Assembly (NCBI GenBank): GCA_963965975.1 | Contig: OZ014424.1 | Location: 1,550,001 to 1,614,000 of the forward strand | Origin: Xestospongia bergquistia | Lineage: Eukaryota > Porifera > Demospongiae > Haplosclerida > Petrosiidae | Direction: 5' to 3' | Length of the DNA stretch: 64,000 nucleotides | In this document: positions 1 to 13,460 of the stretch, one piece after another | Numbering within the stretch: the stretch's first letter is position 1 | Layout of the letters: each line of letters starts with the position of its first letter | Notes under the pieces: model-generated | The model's database searches: none | The model's input: the letters and a program-made list of their open reading frames with translations, nothing else | Told to the model about the DNA's origin: nothing | Made by a program: the position numbers and the translations under genes

Positions 1-2489
1 TAAAGAGTCCAGTGTCTCATCCTGCAATCCATAGAGACTAGTATTACCATCAACAGAGTTAATAAATTGCTCCACCTGTTTTATTAATACACAAAAATGT
101 GAATGATATGTACAGTGTAATATAATTTTAACAAGATTGTACCTTAGTTCGAGCTATTGTTAACAAGCCTCTTATACAAGGTGACAAATTATTCATAGCA
201 GTTGCCAACAGGGTCTTGTGACTAATGTAATATTTCTCAAACCTGTTCAGACAGGGGGCTGGTGTACCTTCTATTTCACTCAGTCGTATAACCCCAACAC
301 ATTGGAAATTACTGTGAACATGACATGGCTTTAAACGAGTACCTACAGCAATGTTGGCATAGCAATAAGGGTTGGTATTGCCAATCTGTCGAAATTGCTT
401 ATTAAAGAGATTGTAAAGACACTCATATATATCTGTACTCGATTGACATATGACAACAGTATGACCTTCACTAGCAGAATGGCAGACAGCATCTATGATG
501 TTAGCCTATGCAAGAAAAGTGACGTGTACATATATAAATGAGCATTCATTTCAATTAATTACCACTTGCTGCTGTCCATCTCCCAAGAAATTAGAGCATG
601 TATATACTCTAGTATTTTTTCTGTCTAAGATACCAAATACCATTAATAAATGAACTATGCTATTGTCCTCCGACGAATCAATAATTAGTTTGTATCGGAC
701 TTCATTCACACCACCTCCATGCTGTGGTTGGTCAGAAAGAGATTTATGTAAAACTTGAAGAATACTTTGCTTATTGACGTTACTAAGGGAAACAAGTTTA
801 TTTCCTACTGTTGATATCTGGAGGAAGAGAGAGAGAGAAAGTTATAAATACAAAACCATGCAGTTAGCTTCTTTACCTTTCTTAAGAACATTTCACACAG
901 CCACTCAAAAGATTCTTCCTCTCTTGGCAAAGCCCAGTATATTCCATTAAAATTCCTCTCTAGACCTTCCATTATGAGCTGAGGAGTCAATGTTTCTGTT
1001 CTTCTACATCTCAAATAATTAATGAAGTATATAAAATCACGTAACCCAAAGAACTTCCTCATTTTTTCATTTTTCATCAATTCAGTATATACAAGACAAA
1101 GCTGGACAATATTATCTAAGTCCTTCTTGAGTTCTGGAGGAGGGTGTTTTGGAATTTCACAGAAACATTCTTTGGCTAGAATCTTTAAATTGTCAATAGA
1201 GATCTCAGGTTGAAACAAAGTAACAGCACAGTTAGTTATAGCAGCATCAAGTATACGATTAGTGATAATTACAAAGGACACTTCTTGTTTATCTAAATAA
1301 TACTGAATAACTTTAAGAGATTCTTCAGCCAATTCTGCTTTGTTCATAAATACTACACTGTAAACTGGTAAAGAAAATTTGGAGTAGCTTTGTTGGCGGT
1401 TGATTGCACGGGAAAACACCAGTTGAATTTCATTGGATGTTGTTTGTCGTGAGCACTGATAAACATGGGAGTCTAAACTTTTGAATAAATTCATATTTCT
1501 AAACAGAGGCATTTTAGACTTAGGACCCTTTAGATTGGCCATTACCAAATTAAATGATAGTGTTTTTGAAGTACCAGGTGGTCCTACAATAATCAATGGA
1601 GTGTGTGTCACAGTACAAACTATAGTGGCCAATAAATTCTCTTTTAGGGCCTGTGTTTTTGCAATACCTGGAGGCAATTCAATGTTGCTACAAAACCAGT
1701 CTAGTTCAGGGAAGAAAGCTTGAGAGAAATTAACCTCATGACGTAAACAATATTTATTGTCTAAGACCTTGCAATACTCCTCACGACACTTGCTACCCAA
1801 CCTCATATAGTATACAATACCAAGAGACACCATAATTGCACGTCTATTGTAATCCTTTCTATTACCATGCTGTTTCTGTACTTCATACAGGGACATTAAC
1901 CATTGATAGAATGTGAAGACACGTTCAATATCTCTCAGACCAACACAGCTCTGAGAATATACCTCAATCTCCTCAGGTTTCATCCCCAGATTAGAAAGCT
2001 CTCTTCTAGTATAATGTCTAACTAAACTCTGACTCTCTACTATCAGATCAGTGAAAGTGTCTGCCTAAAAGTACAAAATCATTGATAGTCTAATCTCTTA
2101 TTTTTCACCTCCATGTTGAGTAAACATCCTTGCAGTATTTGAAGCTTGGCATGAGCATAGTTTTGTTCTTGATACTCTTCAAGAGACCCATAATCCCAGG
2201 CTAGGAGCTCAAATGTTGGAGGAAGTGGATGTGTATTATATGATCCTCTAACCCATGTGTCAGCAGCATGAGTGATCACATTGTTATGATGGTGAGAATT
2301 ACAAGCAGCCACAATCAACAAATTACTTGGAATATTCTATAGAAGAATAGTCACATGACATTTACATGATAGTCATATGATATTATTAGTTACATGTATT
2401 CATACCTCTCCATCTAAAGTCCTGTCAAAAATAATCTCTTTAAAAAGCCCTAGACATGATGAGGTATTGACCTCATCAAGAAACACCTA

Positions 2490-2522
<33 letters not shown>

Positions 2523-5500
2523 TTTACATTTCATATAAAGGTCCAACTCACAGTAACAAAAGGCATTTTTGTTTTTGACCTTTTCTTCTCATCTGCACTT
2601 TTATAAACATTAAATATTGTCAAAGCTCGTTCCAAAACTGGCTGAAAGAACCTTTTAATATCTGCAGGTTCTAATGCTATAAATAACATAAGTATACCAG
2701 TAATAAGTTGTATCATCTAACTAACTTGGTCGAACACTTAATTTGTAAAATGTATTGAACATCTTTGCTTTGAGCAAAGACTGTAAGAGGTAAGCAGTGG
2801 CCTATATTCCAATGGATCATATGAAATTACTTCATCATTTCAAGACTTACCTCAGGTGTGTTGTTAACTCTGGCAAACTCAAAAACATCATCCAAACTTC
2901 GATTCCCTTCTTTCTCTAAAACTTTCTCATTCTTACTCATATCACTTGGGACCTCTAGCAGTGCAATAAATGGATTATCAGCCATCTCAAATAACAAATT
3001 CCTTAACAAAATGTGAAAATGTCCTGATGGAACGGCCTCACTTGAAAGTTGACATAATGTAATAAAATTGTCTATCGAAACTTCCTGTCCTTTAGTAATA
3101 CTTTCCAATATTTGAAGGGACTGCTGGTAAACAATTAAAGAGTCTTCAGTCTTACTTCTCAATAAGTTCGAAATGGAATCTAATATGATGCTTTGCTCTT
3201 TGTTCCAAAGATGAAGGAGAGCATACTTCTGTAGTTGACTTAACATCTCCACGATGGCAGTCTTACCAACTCCTATATCTCCTTTAATAATTACTGGTAT
3301 ACCACATTCGTAGTGCTCATGAATAATCAACATTTTAAGTACAGTTTCCAAAGTGAGTACATAATTAGCATCATCAATGACAGAGAGTTGACCTTCATCT
3401 AATGGAAGATCCAAAGCTCTTGCTAAATACTGGTCAAGACGACTTCTCTGTTGAAGCTCACTGGATGAGAATAATAAGTAATATAATTACAGAGACATCC
3501 TATTTGATATATCATTTAATGTAATACTTTATATTACATGCAACAGGGTTATAACTGTCAGGGTTTCATTTAGGGGGGGGGGGCGGGAGGGGGCATTTGC
3601 CCCCCCTTGCCAGAGTCTTGCCCCCCCTTGGACATTAGGTTAGCCGGTTTTTTTTTCAAGGGGTAATTGGATGTAGTGAATACAGAACTGAAACTCAACA
3701 CAAGGAATATACAGCATAAGATAACCTTAGGCTAAACACAAGAAGAATGTACAGTTTTTAACCTAAACAGCTATTCTTCTACTCTTTCTATTCCATGCTA
3801 TTTGAAAACCACAAATGGTCTGAAAATGTGCCAGAAGCAATCTCAGAGGGTCTAAAATTCAAAAATTTTCTGGGGCACATGCCTCCAGACTCCCCTAGAG
3901 GGCACACTGTCGCACGCAGTTCCTTCGCCCCCGTAAATTTTCTCTAAGTATTATTTTGCCCCCCCTTGTCCATTTTTCTAAATGAAACCCTGACTGTAAA
4001 TAATTAATCACTGATTTTCACAGTATTGATCGTGCAGTATACACCACATGGGTTTTAAAAGACTAATGAATTAGAACCTGTGGCTAGGAAGTGGTTTATT
4101 GATGTGAGGAGCCAAAGGTCACACCATACTGATAGCAATTGTGTAAAGAAAAAGAAACATATATTGATATCAGAATGGAAATGACTTTTAAGAGTACATA
4201 CATATTGGTGAGCATGTCAAGGGTCTCACGTCAAGTGGAATACATTGTTGTATATACTGACCTATTAGAAGGAATGTAAATACCAAGATCTTTATATTTC
4301 TGTCTTTTTTCTTCTGGTAAGTTTTTAGGATGAAGAGAGAGAAGATCAAAGCCACCTCCACAATCACGAAAATTATAAATTAGCTGTAGGAAGAGGGAAA
4401 GACTTTGCATATCATAATTTTGGAGTGAATCAATAGCAAAACGCTTGTTCAAATGACTTCTTACTTGTTGATGAAGCTTTTTAGACCAGTTCTCCTGGTG
4501 ACAAAAGTTATTCACTTCATCCAACATAGTACCCATTAAAGTCGAACCCAGTTCACCAGTACTAGCCGTCACAGATTGGCCTGATTCATCCACAAAAGGT
4601 TCCATAATAACACCAGTTTGTGTATCATAAATGAAAGCTGAAAGAGTGTCTAATACTGCACATCTTCGCATTATGTAACTGTGAAGGGTGAAAGATCATC
4701 ATTTTAAACCATTTCTATCTGAATTGTGTTATATCCTCTTACTTTATGAACAATTTCTGTGTAATTTTAGTTTCTTTAATATGATCCGGCATAAACTCTC
4801 TTAGCAGACAATAGCACTTCTCATCACTCAAATCTTTACTCTGACTGAATTTCCTTAACTTTGAATTAACTGAAAAAAAAGAATATATCAACTTATTACT
4901 ATTTGATTTTATATTAATTTTTCAGTCATTCTTATAAAAACGTACATTATGTTAAATCACTCAGACAATCCAACTGTCAAATCTTTTCACTGTGTATTGA
5001 TCTATTGTTGTACCTTTTTCTTTAAAGGGCCAACTAATGCCTCTTTTGCCTTTGAGATGCAACTTGTAGGCTTGCAAATATTTACATACCAACTGGACAT
5101 CATCATCAACAACATAGTCATTGTCTACAACGTGTGGAGAACCCAAAAGAGCTAGAACTGGAATAACTTGATGGAAGAGATGGAGAGATTCTTCAGGTTT
5201 TGACTGATGGTTCAGTGATGGTACTTCAATATACAGTATCCACTCTAATCCTTCAGGAATACTAAAAGAGGCTCCTGTTGCTGGATCTTCAATATAACCG
5301 AGAAGTAACAAATCAAAGAAAAACCAATTGATAGTCTCCATGAGATGTTCAAAGTGGAGTTGTTCCTCTGTGTTTCTACCTGCATCTTGACAGAGTGTAA
5401 GAGTAAAGTTAAAAAAGACAGCACACCCTGCTCTATTTGATGGCAGTTGGTTAAGCTTATGAATAGCTAAGAGGGGAGTAAAGGCCTCATTGATTGCAAT

Positions 5501-8500
5501 AGTGACTTGAGCAGCACATAGGGCTAACTGTTTTCGAATGTAATGGGTTTTACCATCTCCAGCATGACCAATTACTAACTGTACAAATTTGAAACCTGCA
5601 GATTTGAGAACATTTTCTTTATAAAGACAAATTGCCTCTTCAGAAGTCAGATTGAGATCATTGTCCTGTGAAAAAAATGTAAGGATATAATGCATTAGAT
5701 ATCTACTATAACTGTATATAATTATATAACTGTTCTGTAATTTATCTTGTAATTATACCAAATTGGGAAAATTTTGTTAACATTCATTTTTCAAAATTTA
5801 TGTATATTAAATTCATTTTGTGTTTGCATATTATAATCGTGGTTTATTAGGTCATATTTTTGTTGTAATAACCAACCACAAAACGTTATATAGTATTTAC
5901 ATTATGTTATCTGTTAACTACTTGCTCCATTACATATAAATGTTATTATCATACACAAAAGTAACATTTAAAATACTTTGTGTTCTCTATAGGTAATCCA
6001 TGACAACTCTTGTAGAACAGATGGAGTAGTCTCTATAAAATGAATAGTTGATGAATATATAGGTCCTCTCAACAAGTTCAGTAACATCTACAATACATAA
6101 TACAAGGGATGTGGTCAATACATAGAAACAAACCTTATAACTTACTTCTTTCAGTTTGTTGGGCAACTTATTAGGTTGCATTACTAAATACTCAAATGAA
6201 TAATGTTTAACTCGTTCCATAAACCGACTTAACTCCTCATAAGTAGTTGTTGGACAACAACGAAATACTTCATAGGCTTTAGGAACTCCTCCATATAACT
6301 CACAAATGAGAAGTAATAGTTGACTGTGACCATAACCAGAAGCATAGTATAGCATACTTAATAGAGGGCCTATTGGAAAGATATATGTGCACATGACTTG
6401 GTTTAATCTTATGTACTGTATATATGTAAATGTATATGTACCAGACACATGAGTTGGTTGAGGAAGGGTGATAATTCTCTGACCATTTTGATTTCTTTGC
6501 TTGAAGAGAAAAGGTTTCAACTCCAGAGACTCACATAAAATTTGAAGGAGTTTTCCCAAAATATGCATTGGTAAGTCCATGTTATTTTGGAAATTATTCT
6601 CACAATAACGAAGAGCTTCCTACCAAATAGACAATAATAGTAATCCATTTACTAGTTTTACAGACCTGTATAGTTGATTTTAGTTTTTGTCTCACAAGAA
6701 GACTACTCTCAAAGAGTAAAGAGACATGAGACACAATATCATCAATGTTAATCTCAGTTTGATCAAGAAGGGAGCATAATTGTAATAACTTGGGCATAGA
6801 GAAAATCAAGAGCTGAGGGTACTGCTGATGAAGAGCATCAATTTTTTCTTTCCAACATTGAAGATCGTCTTCTAAAGTTTGAACCTAAAGAGAATGAAAA
6901 GATAGCTATGGAAAATTTGTGAAATTGCTTACCATATTATCAGCTTCTTGTGTAGAAACATTGCAGAATAGACAGGGAAGGCGAAGATGTGCCTGATAAC
7001 AGGGATGACCTAATTTATGAAGTTTAATGAAGAGCTCCATCAGTCTATGAGCTACCTATAGTTAACACAAAAAGATAATTAAATAAAATATAACAGAGAA
7101 AATGGAGAATTCAACAATAAAATAAAATGATGTTACTCACAGAGTTTAAATGCAGGAATAATTTGGTTTTCTCTCCAGCTGCTTTCTCAGCATCTAGGAA
7201 TCTTAACTTTCTGACAAAGTCATCTATCTGTTCATGAGTCCAACGTTGTTTAATACCTTCATTTTTATTGCACTCCGGCTGAGGCTGTGGAGTTTGTCTA
7301 CACTGGAATCTGAACTGAAAGATGAGAAATATGCCACTTGGTTGAACATCATCAGCCAATTGGAAATTATAGAAACCAGTAGACAAAATACTATCTAACT
7401 CATTTTCGATGTTCTTAATAGCGTTACCCTGAGTAAAAAAAAATTATAAAGAACACCATTTAAAGTAATGAAATCATATCCTCTTAATACAAACAAACTT
7501 ACCTCAATGCGTGAAAACCAAAATTGGATTACGTTAATGTTCTCATTGACAGTTTCCAGATAACTTAAGTCGCTGGTTGCATCTAGATTTACTACATTGT
7601 TCATCAGATCTTGAAAAGTGATGTCCTTGTCAAGGAGAGGAGATACAACCTCAAATGCAACTCTTAAATGATTCAAAATGTTTTCATCATATTCCTCATG
7701 TTGTAGCTGAGCAGTTACTAACTGGTATTGTTCATAAAAGGCAGTCTGACCTTGTAGACCTATGAATTGTTTGTCATTAATAAATTGATAAAAAGCAATG
7801 TTCTTCGAAAAGGTCGAAAACAAATTCAAGCAGTTGTAATTACATTGTCCTTTCAAAGATAACAAATGTTTGATGAAAGAAACTTTCTTCATTGCTTCAT
7901 GAGGTGTGAGTTGGGTAAGAGACCCTTCAGGTCTTAATTCCTCCACTATCTTCATTAATTCTTTGAGACTGTGGGATTCCAAGCAATTTTCCAAGCCATA
8001 CTGTTCACAGACATTATAAATAGTTAGAATATGATGACAAAATTGGAATAACTCTAACATAGAACGAACTTCTTGGAGCCCCTCACTGCTTGTCACCACC
8101 ATTTCAGAAAAACTTGACAAGATAGAAAATTCTTTATCTATGCTGAAGGACTCAAATTTCAAAGCTCCATCAATAATTATATCTTGATATGTAGCCTTCC
8201 CATTCAACAATCTCGACATTAAATCTTTAACCTCTTCTAGAGCTAGTTGGAAAGTTTCAATGGACAAGCCTGGTGATAATTGCCCTTGGCAACAACTGTT
8301 TTGACGGGCAAAGAAACTACTTTCTTCTTCTGTAGGAATGGAGGTTGATGTGATCATTTGTAACCTTTTAAGTAAATGCTTTTCAAATATTTCACTCTGA
8401 TGTAGATAAAAGAAGACAAGAGCATCCAAAGAAGTGAGCAATGGATCCAGAATTGTCTTAAGATTTATATGTAATTGCTGCAAATCTGCTAAAGTCATTG

Positions 8501-11500
8501 ACTTGCTTACTTTTAATCTAATATCTTGTCCTGGTTTGAACAACTTCACTTGAGGAGAGGGTATAGCATTTAAAAGATGTAAATGTCTCGGAACATTTTC
8601 TTCCCCGGGGAATATAACTTTTTTAGACATCTCCTCTTGGATATGTGGAGGTAACTCAACTCCATATTTGGATAAGAGATCTGGTAGTGTACAGTACTTC
8701 AGTTTGGGGTGACCAGGAACATATTGTAGGAGATAAAGATTGAGTTTCTCAAAACTGTCAATGTAAGTGTCTCTGATTCGAACTATACCTGGAAGGTCTA
8801 TCACAAACGAGGGAGCACATACAGCTTGTCCGAGGATATTCAATGCTATATTGTAACTACAATACAGAAGTATCTCATCGTAGTTTACTTGATACTGGAC
8901 AAACTTGGCCTGCCAAAATCTTAAGACATCTTGTACTCTATGTACCCATTCAAAATATTTAGTAACATCTTCACAGGGACAGTATTGAACTTCTTGAGGC
9001 ATATAATCTGACAGAAGACAATCAGCATTAATATATAACTTCCGTGACTGGCAATATGAGTTGAAGACGACACCCAATTGAGGTATAACGGACTGATTTT
9101 GAAAGACCCAGTCAATATTGTTAGCTGTAATAGAAAGCTTACTACAGACTGTGGATACAACACACCAACAGAACTTCCGACATAAGGAGAGAGAATCAAA
9201 CAACTCTGTATTTTTACACAGCGTACTGACTGACAGAGATAAGATGAATTGTAAGTATCGATCACTTGTTTGAAGTACGTTGAGCTCAGAAACTATAATC
9301 TAAGGGAGAGATATATAAAGCAAACATAAAACAGACAAATGCAACTCACTGGTTTTAAAACATTAAATATAATCCAATGAAAATTAAAATGACATTCGTC
9401 AGTCATGTGAGAAAGTAAAGTCTTCAATTCATTTAAGATAACAGGCTGGAGATTGTTTTGTTGGATGTAAGACTTCAAGAAAGTGCTAAATTTTTCACAA
9501 ACACTAGCTTCTTTTACTGTTAGGTTAGTATCACTTTGTACAGCCAACAGTTGGGGGACATCCAGTTGTAATAAATTAGGAATAAACTCTTTGGCACGTC
9601 TACATTTTTGATAATGTTCTCCTACTTTACATAAAAAGGAAAGGAAGGAATTTTGATACTCATCTCCTGGAAAGCTATTGAAATAAGATCAATTTTACAT
9701 GATTATTGGATGTGGAATTACCGTTCAAGTATGGCACAGAAGAATTGAGACCAAGTAGCATTATGAATTTCAATGGTATCAGGAATATCATAACACATAA
9801 GGTAATCATGTACAAGCTGAATGTGTACGTGTGTGTGTGAATGAGAGAGAGAGGGAGGTACTGTAAATACAACAAATATTAGACACATACTTCTACAGGC
9901 CAGATATAAAACAGCTTGAAAAGACGATAAAATACTTGTATTGACAGCAAGGAAAGATACTTATAAGTATCTTCAAGTATTTCATTGATAATCTGACTAT
10001 TCTTACTGTCAATGACAGTATTACTAGGTCCTTGCTTCTTCAACAAATTTGGAGCTGAGGGATAAACCAATTTAAGTGTACTTAGGAGCATTTTCAACCA
10101 TTTGAGACACTCGCTATGAAAGTCATTGTGAAGTTTACCATTATGCCAGCCTCGACGGAGCCATAATTCAATTATCCCATCCAAGAAAAAAAGACCCTAA
10201 AAACAATCCACTAATATGTATGAAAATAATTCTCACTTCATTTAAAACTGCTGAAACACCATCTTGACCAGCATAGCCTACTTCTTTAGCATCTGATGAT
10301 GTCAGAAATGGTGAATATACATCTCTTAACTTGATCAATATCAGTTTTAATTCATAATCAGCTTCAATAAAATCATCTAATGCTAATATAAACTCCCTAA
10401 AGGTCATAAAAAGTAAACTACTATAAAAATACAATGATCTTATATAACCTTGTTTGGATTAGTGGTTGTACAAATTGCTTGTTAGCTACAAAGTGTGTCA
10501 TGAGATAAACTTTAAACTCAACTCTTGATGGTAATTGAAGTAAGGAAGAAACTGACAAAGCAAGTTTGACATCTTTTATAACTGTTTCTTTCCTTTCAAT
10601 CAACTGTGATAACTGAGGTTAGTAAAAATAACAATTACCTCCATAAACCAGGCCTACTGGTCTTACCCTTACTAAATGTTGCTGCCATATATCAACAACA
10701 GTACATGTTGCTGTATCCTTTTCACAGAGACACTTCAAATGTACCAATTCTATAAGGAGAAAGTATGACAATCATGTGACTATAACATGTTGCTTACTCC
10801 ATAGTATTTGAGAATAGACAAATCCATCTAAAAATTGTAGACAATATCCATGTTTAGCTTGACTAGAAACATTCATCATGTCTTCACAGGCATTAGCTAA
10901 TAGCTGGAACACACTAATATTGACCTCATCTGGACCATTTGATATGCCAAAGTCTTTCCTAACAAAGTTCATCATAAATAAAACAGATAATATATGATAC
11001 ATTAAGCTCTTTATTGAACTTCATGTAATTAGAGAGTGGTCAATATTCCTACTTTTATTTCTGTAGTCTATCAGATGAACCAAGTATGGATGCAGAGACC
11101 ACTTACTGATTAAAAAACTGCTGCAGAGTCTCTGATATTTGCTGTGGAGTCAAGCTTTCAAAAGTGTCAATACATCTTTTAGTGAAAATTTCTAACTGAT
11201 GACATTCATAAAACTGATGAAACCTGTAAAACAATAATGTTAGCATTAAATGAACTGAAAGTGATTTCTTACTTTCTCATATGATGTATCAGAATAAGAA
11301 AAAAAGGAAATTCGTTTGGAAAAATAGTGTCAAAGTATTTCAAAAATCCATCAAAGATTTTATCTAATTGACTTGGATCAGGTTTTAACTATAATATAGA
11401 GACAAAAAGATTGTATATACACACATGCATGAAATGAAGAGCATATCATGACAAAAAGACAAGAAGCATGAACCTCCATTGGAAGATTCAAATTCTAAAT

Positions 11501-12441
11501 ATATGTAGTTTTGGGATAGTATTACTGTATACATAAATACTTTTGAAGCAAAAGTATTTTCATTATTGTTGCAAACTGTGCTTGTTTTGTAAAACTTAAC
11601 CATGAAGTATGACATTGTGTATGTGGAATAAAGTCATTGCTGCAAACTTTTAAGCCTCAAAGTTTTTTGTATAGAATTAGCAAAATATTTTATTGTAAAA
11701 ATATTGCTCACACAATACTGTATTTGGATCAAACAAAATTGCTGTTATTAGCATATATATTACACTGTCAAAATAAAATAAATGTTTCATAGTCACTTGT
11801 ATTATATGCATACACAAAAATTGAAAGGATTATCATACACTTTTTGATTAACGGAACTATACAGATTGTATACTTAAACAGTTTAATTCTTGAAAAAGAC
11901 ATGTCTTCAGTATGGACTGTTGTTCATAGTAACAGCCCCTTTGATACACACCACAAAACTACCATACTCATAGAATACACAGCAATAGCACTCTCGTTTA
12001 ACAGGCTCAGGATCAATAAAAATTATTTTATATTTAAAGAAAATCTTCAGTGATTTGACAATTAAATACATACACATTACTATCATATTTGCAATGTAAA
12101 TGATCATAGATTAGCAGATCAATAAATCCATTTTACATTGTACATGCAGTTTTGTTTTACATCAGAAAAAAGATGCACTTCTTGGAATTTAAAGTGATGA
12201 TTACTTACAGTTTTTTCATACTGTATAAACATGTCCATCACTGAAATAAACAGATGAACATTTGAAGTAACTGGCCTCATAACTTCTGCTTCAAATATTA
12301 ACTTCATTACTTTTCTCTTCAAATCATATGCAGAACTAGCAGTTAAGAACCTAGTCACAAAACCTATAGAAGCAATAGTCTAGAGCTTACACTAGTCTTA
12401 ATACATCTACCTGTGTTATGAGGTTGAGCATTAGGATCCAT
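1..12441 (-). CDS. RNF213-like: RNF213 (mysterin)-like giant AAA+ protein, 5' part; 3' end beyond window
   Basis: A multi-exon gene of at least 20 exons read right to left. The start ATG is at 12441; exon 1 (12411-12441) joins exon 2 (12209-12363) in phase at a GTAAGT/AG junction. The first half (12.4-6 kb, with one large exon at about 7503-9298) corresponds to the helical arm and stalk of RNF213. The AAA+ core follows: a P-loop GHAGDGKT near 5560; GIPVIIKGDIGVGKT near 3260-3300; Walker B-like VFLDEVNTSS near 2470 with IVAACN sensor-like motif near 2310; then a third P-loop GPPGTSKT near 1590 preceded by LPPGIAKTQALKEN. The order and wording of the last two match AAA3/AAA4 of vertebrate RNF213. 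Known for the family: a dynein-like AAA ring joined to a ubiquitin ligase, acting on lipid droplets and intracellular microbes. The RING/E3 part would lie left of base 1. I see no disabling break. Gene B starts only about 1 kb upstream on the same strand. Confidence 0.88.
3559..3992. mobile_element. Short non-autonomous DNA transposon (MITE-like) in an RNF213-like intron
   Basis: A 434-bp element bounded by a perfect 15-bp terminal inverted repeat, CAGGGTTTCATTTAG on the left and its reverse complement at the right end. It is flanked on both sides by ACTGT (3554-3558 and 3993-3997), which looks like a 5-bp target duplication. The interior has unusual runs of G and C able to pair with each other and no coding capacity. 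It lies wholly inside the intron between the exons at about 4263-4679 and 2843-3462. The CAGGG end resembles hAT-type termini, but a 5-bp duplication is not typical of hAT, so the superfamily is open. Confidence 0.75.
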
Positions 12442-13460
12442 TTTAAAACCAAAGTAAGCCTCTCTTATCTATTGTCACGTGGATGAAAATGGTGGGCAGG
12501 GCTTCTCTGGAGTTATTATAATCATGCTCAGATTGTGTATATTCAGTTTCTATTCGAAGATCAAAGAAAAAAAGACACAATTAGTGTCGAATCTTAGCCA
12601 GGATCTATCAAAAAGTTAATATATATCTAACAATATAGAATATGGAATCAGTCAATGATAAAATTGATTGTTCAAGGTTGTATTTACAACAATAAAACTG
12701 AGTTATATTATATGGTTGATTAATGGTTAAAATAAATACATCATAGCAAGGCATACATATAGTTTGATTATGAAATAAGTTGATATAAGTATGCTTTTAG
12801 AATAATGCCTTCATATTAACACCTTTATGTTGTATAGAGTTATATATACCAATCAACCAATACTATATATATATGCAATGTGTTATTATCAGAACTGCCA
12901 TATAAAGTAGATGGATTCATCTAGCACCTTTGTGGTATCAAGTAATCAATCACACTCCTAAGGTAAGAACTATAAACCCTTGACTGACAAAATCACCATA
13001 GTACTAGATCATTGTAAAAATGGATTGGTTGCTTTTACCAGTATTACAGAAATTGAGTTCCATATAATATATTATGAGATAATAGTAAATACCACACAGT
13101 TTTTATTATTAATACACTTATTAACAAGTCATATAATAGTACTTATTGTCTGAACTATGAGACTATGCTGTTATTTAGACAAAAGAATTATCATGGATGC
13201 CAGACTTGTGTGTCGGGGCTATCACTATGAATGTATATTAGGAAAGACCTCCTAATGCATGCATGGCCTTTCTGAGAAGTCATACTATTAAACTATATGA
13301 TGAACTGTTGATTCCATAATTAGAGATTAGTAATCATAACAATACACAATAAAAAAAAGTTTTAGTATGAGATTGTATGGATAATACACTCATAAAAATT
13401 ATATTAATATTTCTAATACAACACACTCACAATAGAAATATAAAGTCATTACTTTGAACA
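12442..13460. other. Intergenic spacer between gene A and gene B
   Basis: About 1 kb of AT-rich sequence between the stop codon of gene B and the start codon of gene A, both on the minus strand. It must hold the 3' flank of B and the promoter and 5' UTR of A. I see no convincing ORF, RNA gene or repeat array here. Confidence 0.6.

Noticed and set aside
11385..12107. Small ORFs on both strands in a long intron of the RNF213-like gene
   Set aside because: The flanking exons (about 11277-11389 and 12209-12363) splice in phase, and the intronic ORFs have no homologous counterpart in genes B or C.
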